This document shows positions 1-7,950 of a stretch of DNA of 46,913 nt, in pieces. Within the stretch, counting starts at the first letter, position 1. Each line of letters begins with the position of its first letter. The DNA comes from Hungatella sp. Its GTDB lineage: Bacteria > Bacillota > Clostridia > Lachnospirales > Lachnospiraceae. The translations under genes and the position numbers were made by a program. The notes beneath the pieces were generated by a model. That model had not been told where the DNA came from and made no database searches. It was given only the letters and a program-made list of their open reading frames with translations. Where the stretch lies: the NCBI GenBank assembly GCA_022795805.1, contig JAAWHK010000009.1:1-46913 (forward strand), read 5' to 3'.

Positions 1-1890
1 AAAGAAGAACTTCACCGGCTCTGGGAGAATTACTACATTCCGATGGTAAAGGGATATTTTGCGGCATATGGCTCCTTCCGTTCCGACGATGTGAAGACGC
101 TCAACAGCAATATCAGTCTTGCTGATATGGAGGGCTTTGTCTATGACCTGATTTCTCCTTTTCCGGACTATCAGAGGACCTTTGGGACGTACGCGTCGGA
201 GGATATTACCGGGACGGGGAATGTGGGGGTCTGCCTTTTCGAGAAGAAGCCCATACGCATAGACGGGTTCGAACACTATCGGGTGGCGTCCCAGGGATAT
301 TCGGGGGTCAGCGCTCCCATCCGCGTCGGCGGGAAGATGGTGGGGGTACTCAACGTCAACAATCCCCAGCACAGCCTGGCACCGGAGGCGCTGGATATCT
401 GCGCGGAGGGGAGCCGCCTGATCTCTCTCATGGTGGAGAGCAAAAAGCAGGATCAGATACGGTATCTGTCGGTGGCCTCCTTTTTTGACAAGCTGATCGA
501 TGTGGCCGGCCGCGCCATCATCGTGGCGGACCAGGACGGGATGATCTTAAGCGCCAACAAAGAGGGAAGGCTTTTGGTTCCCGGGTATGAGGAGAAACCC
601 TACGCCTCCCAGTCCATTGCCGGGTATCTCCAGAAGAAAAGCAGCCTGTTTGCCATTCTGGAGGAACACAAGCAGGGGCAGGAGCCCCAGAAGGTGGTGT
701 TCAAGGCCGCAAAGACCGCGCAGATCCGGGAGAGGACTCTTTTGTGTGTCAACGAGGTGATTCTTTTAAACGGCATGCGTCAGAGGGTTCTGGTGTTTGA
801 ATGTGAGAATGCCTCCGCGCTGCGGGAGAAGGAGAAGCGGCCCAGGCTGCCTCTGCGCAGAAAAGAGGAGGAGAAATTCTATATCGGCAGCAGCCAGGTA
901 TGGAAAGAGGTGGACGATACCGTGAAGAAGGTGGCCGGGTACCGCTCCAACGTCCTGATCCTGGGGGAGACGGGGACCGGCAAGGAAGTGGTGGCTCAGA
1001 CCATCCACCGCCTCAGCGGCAGGGAGGGCGCCTTTGTGCCGCTCAACTGCGGTGCCATCCCCAAGGATCTTCTGGCCAGTGAGCTGTTCGGCTATGAGGG
1101 CGGTGCCTTTACGGGCGCGAAAGCCACGGGGGCTGTGGGCAAGTTCGAGTACGCCCACAAGGGGACGCTGTTTCTGGATGAGATCGGGGAGATGCCGGTG
1201 GATATGCAGGTATCTTTGCTGCGGGTCCTTCAGGAGCAGACGGTGACCCGCATCGGGGGCAACAAGCAGCAGAGGTTTGACGTGCGTATCGTGGCTGCCA
1301 CCAACCAGGACATCGGACAGATGATCGCGGACAAGCTGTTTCGCTCCGACCTTTTCTACCGGCTCAGCGTCATTGAGATCCATCTTCCCAAGCTGGCAGA
1401 GAGGGGCGACGACGTGGTTCTTCTGGCGGATCATTTTAATCAGGTTCTAAGCGAGACCCTCCAGGTGTGCAGACAGGAGCTTTCCGGGGAGGTGATCGAG
1501 TTCTTGAAGGCCTACTCCTGGCCCGGCAATGTGCGGGAGCTAAAAAACGTTATCGAGAAGGTGCTTATCGTGGCCAACGGCAGGCAGATCCAGGTGAGGG
1601 ATTTCCCGAAACATATGCGGGACCAGGTGGGGAGGATGGCAGAAGGCGGAAGAAGGAAAGAGCAGGACAGGAAAGAGAACCGGGAGCCAGAGGACAAAGA
1701 GGATGAGAACTTAAGCCCCAAGGAGAGGAAGGACAAAAGGCAGAGGGAGCAGGTGGCCAGGCTCATGGAGAAGCACATGGGCAACTTATCCCGGGTGGCC
1801 GAGGACATGGGGATCTCACGGAACACGCTGTATCGGAAGATGGAGCGGTGGGATATCGAGATGAAAGTTACAATTCGTCCAAAATCTTAG
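1..1890 (+). CDS. Sigma-54-dependent transcriptional activator, AcoR-like (5' partial)
   Basis: The frame is open from base 1, so the true start lies upstream and the N-terminus is missing; the first in-window ATG is at 43. The first ~450 bases resemble the AcoR-type GAF sensor region, followed by a PAS-like stretch around 480-780. The central AAA+ domain has Walker A GETGTGKE (about 964-987), the sigma-54 contact motif GAFTGA (about 1102-1119) and Walker B LFLDEIGE (about 1168-1191). A charged, lysine/glutamate-rich linker (1640-1750) leads to a Fis-type helix-turn-helix (LSRVAEDMGISRNTLYRKM). Such proteins hydrolyse ATP to open sigma-54 polymerase complexes. A -24/-12 promoter starts five bases after the stop, so the following etfBA-quinone operon is the likely target. 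The effector sensed is unknown. Confidence 0.93.
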   Translation, partial: KEELHRLWENYYIPMVKGYFAAYGSFRSDDVKTLNSNISLADMEGFVYDLISPFPDYQRTFGTYASEDITGTGNVGVCLFEKKPIRIDGFEHYRVASQGYSGVSAPIRVGGKMVGVLNVNNPQHSLAPEALDICAEGSRLISLMVESKKQDQIRYLSVASFFDKLIDVAGRAIIVADQDGMILSANKEGRLLVPGYEEKPYASQSIAGYLQKKSSLFAILEEHKQGQEPQKVVFKAAKTAQIRERTLLCVNEVILLNGMRQRVLVFECENASALREKEKRPRLPLRRKEEEKFYIGSSQVWKEVDDTVKKVAGYRSNVLILGETGTGKEVVAQTIHRLSGREGAFVPLNCGAIPKDLLASELFGYEGGAFTGAKATGAVGKFEYAHKGTLFLDEIGEMPVDMQVSLLRVLQEQTVTRIGGNKQQRFDVRIVAATNQDIGQMIADKLFRSDLFYRLSVIEIHLPKLAERGDDVVLLADHFNQVLSETLQVCRQELSGEVIEFLKAYSWPGNVRELKNVIEKVLIVANGRQIQVRDFPKHMRDQVGRMAEGGRRKEQDRKENREPEDKEDENLSPKERKDKRQREQVARLMEKHMGNLSRVAEDMGISRNTLYRKMERWDIEMKVTIRPKS

Positions 1891-1894
1891 AAAA

Positions 1895-1910
1895 TGGCAT
1901 GATTTTTGCA
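1895..1910 (+). promoter_or_regulatory. Sigma-54 (-24/-12) promoter for the etfBA operon
   Basis: TGGCATG-ATTT-TTGCA matches the RpoN consensus TGGCACR-N4-TTGCW with a single C-to-T change. The invariant GG (1896-1897) and GC (1908-1909) are ten bases apart, as required. It lies between the activator stop codon and etfB, about 40 bases before the etfB start. Enhancer sites are not identified; they would be expected inside the activator coding sequence. Confidence 0.87.
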
Positions 1911-1949
1911 TAAACAGTTGCATCAGAATGAGGAAAGGATGTAGAAAAT

Positions 1950-2717
1950 ATGAATGTAATCGCATGTTACAAGATTGTTCCGGACGAGCAGGATATTGTG
2001 GTCAATGGAGACAGGACCCTTTCGCTGGACAAGGCGGCTTTAAAGGTCGGGCAGTACGATTTGAACGCGGTGGAGGCCGGAGCGCAGCTGGCAGAGGCGT
2101 CGGGGGGAAAGCTGACGGTTCTCAGCGCGGGAGGCGCGGAGGCGGAAAATTCCAAGATGAAGAAGAGTATTCTGTCCAGAGGACCTCAGGAGAATTTCGT
2201 ATACGTGAGTCCTGCCATGGCGGGCGCCGATGCCGGAGTTACGGCCAAAGTGCTGTGTGAGGCGGTGAAGAAGATGGAGGGCTGGGATCTGGTGCTCTGC
2301 GGCGAGGGATCCAGCGATTTGTACTCCCAGCAGGTGGGAATCCAGCTGGGGGAGCGCCTGGGACTTCCCACTCTGAATGCGGTGAGCAAGATCACGGATG
2401 CAGGGGATGGAAAGGTGATCGTGGAGAGAAGCCTGGAAGATGAGGTGGAAGTGATCGAGGTTGTCCTTCCGGCCGTGCTCTCCGTAACGTCGGACATCAA
2501 TATAACCCGGGTTCCCACCATGAAGGAGATCCTGGCTGCGGGCAAGAAGCCTACCACGGTGTGGAAAGAGGGGGAGATCCCTGCTTTTGCACCGCTGATG
2601 GAGACCGTAAGCGTGCTGGCGCCCCAGGAGACGGAGCGCAAGTGTGTTGTGGTAGAGGGCGACGACGGGGACAAGATTGCACAGTTTTGCCAGCTTATTA
2701 AAGCGGAATTACAGTAA
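1950..2717 (+). CDS. etfB: Electron transfer flavoprotein beta subunit, FixA type
   Basis: A 255-residue beta subunit of an electron transfer flavoprotein, which with EtfA carries electrons between a flavin dehydrogenase and a second redox partner. The N-terminus (CYKIVPDEQDIVVNGD, then QYDLNAVEA) and the internal segment LCGEGSSDLYSQQVG follow the FixA/carnitine-type family more closely than the classic fatty-acid-oxidation EtfB; this is judged from remembered family sequence. Start ATG 1950 has a purine-rich AGGAAAGGA upstream. It is the first gene after the sigma-54 promoter and is 12 bases before etfA. In FixABCX systems the partners are FixC and FixX, which connect to quinone; neither is in this window. 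Confidence 0.93.
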   Translation: MNVIACYKIVPDEQDIVVNGDRTLSLDKAALKVGQYDLNAVEAGAQLAEASGGKLTVLSAGGAEAENSKMKKSILSRGPQENFVYVSPAMAGADAGVTAKVLCEAVKKMEGWDLVLCGEGSSDLYSQQVGIQLGERLGLPTLNAVSKITDAGDGKVIVERSLEDEVEVIEVVLPAVLSVTSDINITRVPTMKEILAAGKKPTTVWKEGEIPAFAPLMETVSVLAPQETERKCVVVEGDDGDKIAQFCQLIKAELQ

Positions 2718-2729
2718 GGGGGGAGAGCC

Positions 2730-3653
2730 ATGAATTTGAGAAAAATCGTAGTCTATTCGGAAGACAGAAAAGCCGTGTGTGAACTGGCATCAGGAGCCGC
2801 AGGGCTGGCTGATCAGGTGACGGCAGTGGTTTTGGGAACAGAGGAGGATGCCCGGGAGGCGGCCAGGTACTGCGCTCAGGTGGTTCTGGTGCCGAAGCAG
2901 GAAGGAAAGATGGCGGAGGAGTACGTTCCGGCCGTGGAGAAGATCATAAGGGAGGAGGACCCGGTTCTGGTTCTCATGGCTTCCACCCGCAGAGGCAAAT
3001 GCGCCGCCGGACAGCTGGCAGCGCGGCTGGACGCAGGCATTGTGACGGAAGTCAGCGCCGTGGAGCCGGTATCCGGCGACGAGGTAGTCTTAAAGAAGAT
3101 GGTGTACGGGGGAGCGGCTGTGGCCTCCCTGAAGGCGGCGAAAAGACCGGCCTTCGCTCTGGTGGGAGCCGGTTTCTGTGAGGCGGCACAGCTGTCCCGG
3201 CCGGGAAGTGTCCGCATGGAGGAGGTATCCCTGGGCGAGAGCCGTATGACGCGCACCGGCGTTCTGCCAAAGACCGAGGAGCGGGTGAACCTGACCGCTG
3301 CCAAGAGGATCGTGGGCGTCGGCCGCGGCGTGGGCGCCGAGGAGAAGATTGCCGCTCTGGAGGAGCTGGCAGAGAAGATCGGGGCCGAGATGGCCTGCTC
3401 CCGTCCCATTGCGGAGGGAGAAAAGTGGATGCCCAAGAACCGGTATCTGGGCGTATCCGGCGTGGTGGTGAAACCGGATGTGTATGTGGCCTGCGGAATC
3501 TCCGGTCAGGTTCAGCACATGGTGGGCGTCAACGAGGCCCGGGTTATCGTGGCGGTGAACAAGGATAAGAACGCACCTATCTTTAAGCACTGCGATTACG
3601 GCATTGTGGGGGATTTAAACAAGGTGATCCCGGCTTTGACGGAACTTCTGTAG
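2730..3653 (+). CDS. etfA: Electron transfer flavoprotein alpha subunit, FixB type
   Basis: A 307-residue alpha subunit that binds FAD and pairs with the upstream EtfB. The C-terminal FAD-binding region is intact: YLGVSGVVVKPDVYVACGI, then SGQVQHMVGV, then IVAVNKDKNAPIFKHCDYGI, all typical of EtfA. The N-terminal half contains STRRGKCAAGQLAARL and KMVYGGAA, which resemble FixB. The ATG follows a strong GGGGGGAG ribosome binding site. The downstream prenyltransferase begins one base after the stop, so the genes are almost certainly co-transcribed and translationally coupled. Confidence 0.93.
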   Translation: MNLRKIVVYSEDRKAVCELASGAAGLADQVTAVVLGTEEDAREAARYCAQVVLVPKQEGKMAEEYVPAVEKIIREEDPVLVLMASTRRGKCAAGQLAARLDAGIVTEVSAVEPVSGDEVVLKKMVYGGAAVASLKAAKRPAFALVGAGFCEAAQLSRPGSVRMEEVSLGESRMTRTGVLPKTEERVNLTAAKRIVGVGRGVGAEEKIAALEELAEKIGAEMACSRPIAEGEKWMPKNRYLGVSGVVVKPDVYVACGISGQVQHMVGVNEARVIVAVNKDKNAPIFKHCDYGIVGDLNKVIPALTELL

Positions 3654-3654
3654 A

Positions 3655-4569
3655 ATGAGATACGACCGTATGACGTTTGGATCTGCTGTGGGGCTGGCAG
3701 CCCCGCAGACCTGGGCGGCGACTTTGGGGCCTGTTCTGGCGGCAGGGGCTTGGGCCGTCAACCTGCAGGGGAGGGCGGATGCGGTGCTTTTCTATCTGGT
3801 ACTGTGTGCCGCCCTCCTGATGCAGTCGGCGGTCAATACGCTGAATGACTACTATGATTACAGGAAGGGCACGGACAATCGGGACAACTCCCTGGACCCG
3901 GAGGAGGCGGTTTTAGTGTACCGCTGCCTGCGTCCGGGGGACGTGCTTGGGCTGGCAGCCGGTTTTCTGGCAGCAGCCGGTCTTATAGGGCTCTACGTGA
4001 CTGCCCGCTGCGGGCCCGTGCCTCTGGCCGTGGGATGCGCGGGCGGTGTGGCGATCCTTCTCTACTCCGGCGGAAAGTTCCCCATATCCTACTTTCCGGT
4101 GGGAGAGCTGGTATCGGGGGCGGTGATGGGAGGCCTTCTGCCCATGGCGGTGATACATGTGCTGACGGGAAGCTTTGAGCCTTCGACATTGTGGCAGATG
4201 GCGCCTCTGATGCTGGGAGTGGGGCTTATTATGTACACCAACAATATCAGCGACATCGAGAAGGACAGGCCCGCCGGCCGCATGACCCTGCCCGTATGCC
4301 TGGGACGAAAGCGGGCCGGCATAGTGTATCGCCTTCTTCTGGCGGTGTGGGTTTTGTCCCTGGGGTACATGGTGTTTCGTTATTTTCCCGAAGGCTTCTG
4401 TTTGTATCCTCTGTATCTGGGATTTGCGGGAGCGAAAGCCGCAGGGCAGATGAGGCTTTCTTTTGCCCCCGGGGAGCGGAGGGCGGCCATGGCGGGAATT
4501 ACGGGGCTGAATTTGTGTACAGGACTTTTCTATGCCGCCATGATGCTGACGGACAGGGCCGCGGGGTGA
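3655..4569 (+). CDS. menA: UbiA-family prenyltransferase, MenA-like
   Basis: A 304-residue integral membrane prenyltransferase. The first aspartate motif is NDYYDYRKGTDNRD and the second is NNISDIEKDRPAGRMTLPV, the two Mg-prenyl-diphosphate sites of the UbiA superfamily; the second is close to the MenA version. Eight or so hydrophobic segments are visible, as expected. MenA attaches a polyprenyl chain to 1,4-dihydroxy-2-naphthoate. The start overlaps the etfA stop region with one base between and no clear Shine-Dalgarno, which suggests coupling. The aromatic substrate cannot be fixed from sequence, and no naphthoate-forming genes are near, so a related acceptor or scavenged precursor is possible. 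Confidence 0.85.
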   Translation: MRYDRMTFGSAVGLAAPQTWAATLGPVLAAGAWAVNLQGRADAVLFYLVLCAALLMQSAVNTLNDYYDYRKGTDNRDNSLDPEEAVLVYRCLRPGDVLGLAAGFLAAAGLIGLYVTARCGPVPLAVGCAGGVAILLYSGGKFPISYFPVGELVSGAVMGGLLPMAVIHVLTGSFEPSTLWQMAPLMLGVGLIMYTNNISDIEKDRPAGRMTLPVCLGRKRAGIVYRLLLAVWVLSLGYMVFRYFPEGFCLYPLYLGFAGAKAAGQMRLSFAPGERRAAMAGITGLNLCTGLFYAAMMLTDRAAG

Positions 4570-4640
4570 GATCCCCCGGGGATTCGGGGGTATGAGGATA
4601 CCGACAAGATTCACCACAAACATTCAGGAGCAGACATGCC

Positions 4641-5378
4641 ATGGAACCAGACATTTATCATATATTTCAATCCATAGCATCCCGCTATGACCGATCAAAC
4701 GCCATTATCAGCATGGGGATGCACCGGCAGTGGAAGGGGCGCATGGTCCGTACCCTGACAGGGATGATACCGAGGGACGGACGCATTCTGGATTTGTGCT
4801 GCGGCACCGGGGATATCGCCGGGATGTTTCTTCAGGCCGAAGGCTCTTTTAATGTGACGGCCGCGGATTTTTCGCTGAACATGCTCTGGGAGGCGGAGAG
4901 AAAGCTTTCAGGGATACCGGGAGAAAAAAGGTACTCCCTGGTGCGGGCCAACGCCATGGAGCTTCCGTGGGAGGACGGCACGTTTGATGCGGCGGTCATT
5001 TCCTTCGGTCTGCGCAACACGCCGGACTGGAACCGTGTTCTCAGGGAGATGGTCCGGGTGACAAAGACAGGGGGGATCGTCTGCGTGATGGACGCCCATT
5101 ATCCGGAGAATGTCCTGGTGCGGGGGGCATTCTCCCTGTATTTTACCTGGATTATGCCCCTGCTGGGAGGGGGAATAAAAAACCGGGGGGAGTATCGGTG
5201 GCTGAACCGGTCCGCCAGGGCGTTTGCCGGTGTGGCACAGCTTATGGATATGATGGGGGAGGCGGGGCTGACCCGCAGAAGGTACAGAAAGTTTCTGTTC
5301 GGCAGCTGCGTGTACCAGCTGGGCGAGAAGGCAGGAAAGCGGAAAGGGACACGGGAAGATGAAGGACTGGATGGATAA
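4641..5378 (+). CDS. ubiE: UbiE/MenG-like quinone methyltransferase
   Basis: A 245-residue class I SAM-dependent methyltransferase. The N-terminal IFQSIASRYDRSNAIISMG and HRQWK are the UbiE/MenG signature. Motif I is LDLCCGTGDIAG and the second family signature is ISFGLRNTPDWNRVLREM followed by RVTKTGG. In the menaquinone pathway this enzyme performs the last C-methylation of the prenylated ring. ATG 4641 has an AGGAG upstream with ten bases spacing. A 71-base gap containing a GC-rich hairpin separates it from the menA-like gene; its 3' end overlaps the polyprenyl synthase by 20 bases. Confidence 0.87.
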   Translation: MEPDIYHIFQSIASRYDRSNAIISMGMHRQWKGRMVRTLTGMIPRDGRILDLCCGTGDIAGMFLQAEGSFNVTAADFSLNMLWEAERKLSGIPGEKRYSLVRANAMELPWEDGTFDAAVISFGLRNTPDWNRVLREMVRVTKTGGIVCVMDAHYPENVLVRGAFSLYFTWIMPLLGGGIKNRGEYRWLNRSARAFAGVAQLMDMMGEAGLTRRRYRKFLFGSCVYQLGEKAGKRKGTREDEGLDG

Positions 5379-6342
5379 GGAGCTGGGGCTTGTAGAGCAG
5401 TATTTGAGGGAGTTTACGGAGGACTTAAGCAGGCGGGAGCCTTTGAGCGGGATTCTGGCAGATGTGCTGGGGGCGCCGGGCAAGCGCCTGCGGCCCCGCA
5501 TGGTGCTGGCCTGCGGTTTTTTGGGGAACGATTTTGAGGCGCGGAGGGATCGGCTGTGCAGAATAGGGGCTCTCATTGAGATGGTTCACTGTGCATCTCT
5601 GATTCACGACGACATAATCGACGACTCGTCCCTCAGGAGAGGGAAAAGGACCGTGCAGTCCAAATACGGAAAGGACATGGCCGTGTACACCGGAGACTAT
5701 ATCCTGGGCAAGGTGCTGTACTATCTGATGGAGATGGGGGCCGCGGACAGCGGCATGATTCTGGGAAGATGCGTTCAGGACATGTGTGCCGGGGAGCTTA
5801 ACCAGCACTCTCACCGCTTTGACTGCCAGGTATCCAAGGAGCAGTATCTGGCCAGCATAAACGGAAAGACAGCGGCTCTCTTTCGGGCGGCCTGCAGCAT
5901 CGGCGCCCTGGAGGGTGGGTGCGGCGGGGAAGGACAGAGAAAAGCCGGCGATATGGGGGAGAACATCGGCATGTTCTTCCAGATCCGGGACGACCTTATG
6001 GACTTTCAGGCCGGTGAGCAGTGGGACGGGAAGCCTGCCTGCCAGGACTTTTTTCAGGGCATCTACACCCTGCCGGTTGTCCGCGCCCTGGAATATCCCC
6101 TGACGGAAGGCAGGATGAGGAGTCTCATCCGGGAGTCCAGGCAGGGGCAGACAGGGGAGGCTGTCCTGCGGGAGCGGCTTAACCGGCTGATCTTTGAGGC
6201 GGGGGGAGTCCGGTACGCGACAAGCTGTATGGAAAAGTACAAAAAGAATGCGTTTAACCTGCTTAAAGAGATGCCTGAGGGCAGGGGGAGAAACGAGATC
6301 GAGAGAATGGTCAGATCCCTGGCCTCAAAGACCGGCGGCTGA
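5359..6342 (+). CDS. hepT: Polyprenyl diphosphate synthase (heptaprenyl-type component II)
   Basis: A 327-residue trans-isoprenyl diphosphate synthase. The first aspartate-rich motif is HDDIIDDSSLRRGKRT and the second is FQIRDDLMDF; GAPGKRLRPRMV provides the IPP-binding arginines. It would elongate isoprenyl diphosphate to the quinone side chain, with product length not readable by eye. Small helper subunits of HepS type are not seen nearby, so it may act as a homodimer. It overlaps the upstream methyltransferase by 20 bases, confirming co-expression. The aspartates needed for catalysis are all present. Confidence 0.88.
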   Translation: MKDWMDKELGLVEQYLREFTEDLSRREPLSGILADVLGAPGKRLRPRMVLACGFLGNDFEARRDRLCRIGALIEMVHCASLIHDDIIDDSSLRRGKRTVQSKYGKDMAVYTGDYILGKVLYYLMEMGAADSGMILGRCVQDMCAGELNQHSHRFDCQVSKEQYLASINGKTAALFRAACSIGALEGGCGGEGQRKAGDMGENIGMFFQIRDDLMDFQAGEQWDGKPACQDFFQGIYTLPVVRALEYPLTEGRMRSLIRESRQGQTGEAVLRERLNRLIFEAGGVRYATSCMEKYKKNAFNLLKEMPEGRGRNEIERMVRSLASKTGG

Positions 6343-6386
6343 GAGGAAAAGAAATGATTCAGCTTTTATAGGAAGGAGGTATTTTT

Positions 6387-7883
6387 ATGGCAATGCACCA
6401 GGCAATGACAAAGAACGGACCGGTATCCGGCGTTCCGGGGGGCAATCCGGGCATCACCGTTTTTAAGGGGATTCCCTATGCGGCCCCGCCTGTGGGAGAG
6501 AACCGATGGCGGGCGCCTCAGCCCGTGAAGGACTGGGAGGGCGTGTGGAAGGCGGATCATTTCCGGGGATTCTGCCCTCAGGAGAAGGAGAAAAGCCCGG
6601 TGTTTCTGAGAGAGAACCCCGGGCCTTTTGAGGCCATGGACGAGGACTGCCTGTACTTAAATGTGTGGACTCCCGCAGAGTCCGGGGACGCCCGGCTTCC
6701 CGTGGTGATGTGGATTCACGGGGGAGCCAACGTGCGGGGCTGGGGTCACCAGACGTCCTTTGACGGGGAGGGATTTGCCAGGAGGGGCGTGATTCTGGTG
6801 ACGTTCAACTGGAGAGTCAATATATTCGGCTGGCTGGCCCACCCCCATCTGAGTGAGGAAAACCAGGACCACATATCAGGCAATTACGGGGTTCTGGATC
6901 AGGTGGCTGCACTCCAGTGGATCAGGGATAACATCGCTGCCTTCGGCGGAGACCCGGATAATGTGACGGTGGCAGGGGAATCGGCAGGCGCCAGTTCCAC
7001 CATGAATCTGTGCTGCACCCCCCTGACGGCGGGGCTGTTCCACCACGCCGTCATGCAGAGCGGAGGAGGCTTTGATTTGTTCTCCTCCACCATGATTCCC
7101 ACCCTCAAGATGGCGGAGAAGACCGTGGATCTAAAGAGATGTCTTCTGGTGGATTCCATAGAGGAGGCCAGAAAGCTGGACGCGGAGGAGATCGTCCGCC
7201 GCATGAGCCGTCCTGAGGCCGCAGGCTCCTACCTTCCCATGCAGGTGGTGGACGGGGTGGTGTTCGACGGCACCATAACCGACATCTGCAAGGCGGGGAA
7301 CTACCACAAGATCGACTACATCATCGGTTTTACCAGCGACGAGACGGCCATGTACGAGCTGCCTGAGGACCGGGAGTTCTTCGCGGAGGATGTGCGGGGC
7401 GAGTACGGCGCTTACGCGGACCGGTATCTTGAACTTTGTGATTTCCTGGAGGACGACAGCGCGTTTCGGGCCCACTTAAAGGTCCGCAGCGCGGAGCAGC
7501 TTAAGACAGGGGCCCTGGTGTTTGCGGAGCTTCTGGAGGAGCAGGGCCACGGGCCTGTGTATATGTACTGCTTTGACAGGCAGATGCCGGGAGACGACGC
7601 GGGGGCGTACCACTCTTCGGAGCTGTGGTATCTGTTTGAGACTTTAAACCGCAACTGGAGGCCTTTTACGGGGAAGGATTTTGAACTTTCCAGGGCCATG
7701 GCGGACTACTGGTGCAATTTTGCAAAAACCGGCGACCCCAACGGGGAGGGCCTTCCGGTGTGGGAGACTTACAGGAAAGCGGACCATAAGATGATGGAGC
7801 TGGGGCTTACGGTGGGGATGAAGGATTTCGGTGAAAATGAGCGTGTGAAATTCAGAAAAGATTTTGTGATGAAGAGACTGTAA
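6387..7883 (+). CDS. Type-B carboxylesterase/lipase family
   Basis: A 498-residue alpha/beta hydrolase of the carboxylesterase B family (usual length about 490-550). The oxyanion motif is HGGANVRG, the nucleophile elbow is GESAGASS, the acid is in GFTSDETA and the histidine in AYHSSELWYLF, so the triad looks complete. There is no signal peptide, so it should act in the cytoplasm. An AAGGAGG site precedes the ATG by about seven bases. It lies 44 bases after the polyprenyl synthase with no terminator between, so it likely belongs to the sigma-54 operon, although its substrate and any link to quinone metabolism are unknown. Confidence 0.88.
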   Translation: MAMHQAMTKNGPVSGVPGGNPGITVFKGIPYAAPPVGENRWRAPQPVKDWEGVWKADHFRGFCPQEKEKSPVFLRENPGPFEAMDEDCLYLNVWTPAESGDARLPVVMWIHGGANVRGWGHQTSFDGEGFARRGVILVTFNWRVNIFGWLAHPHLSEENQDHISGNYGVLDQVAALQWIRDNIAAFGGDPDNVTVAGESAGASSTMNLCCTPLTAGLFHHAVMQSGGGFDLFSSTMIPTLKMAEKTVDLKRCLLVDSIEEARKLDAEEIVRRMSRPEAAGSYLPMQVVDGVVFDGTITDICKAGNYHKIDYIIGFTSDETAMYELPEDREFFAEDVRGEYGAYADRYLELCDFLEDDSAFRAHLKVRSAEQLKTGALVFAELLEEQGHGPVYMYCFDRQMPGDDAGAYHSSELWYLFETLNRNWRPFTGKDFELSRAMADYWCNFAKTGDPNGEGLPVWETYRKADHKMMELGLTVGMKDFGENERVKFRKDFVMKRL

Positions 7884-7888
7884 ATACA

Positions 7889-7925
7889 GGGCCGGTCGCA
7901 GATGGGGCAGATGTGCGACCGGCCC
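7889..7925. terminator. Hairpin between convergent genes (bidirectional terminator)
   Basis: A perfect 12-bp stem (7889-7900 with 7914-7925) with a 13-base loop sits between the convergent esterase and MBL genes. The following T-runs are weak on both strands, so strength is uncertain, but the placement fits a shared terminator closing the sigma-54 operon. Confidence 0.65.
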
Positions 7926-7950
7926 TTAAAAACGTACGGGAGACGTTCTC

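Noticed and set aside
4573..4590. GC-rich hairpin between the menA-like and ubiE-like genes
   Set aside because: Six-base stem with no T-run after it; not a terminator by its shape, and the genes on both sides are functionally joined.
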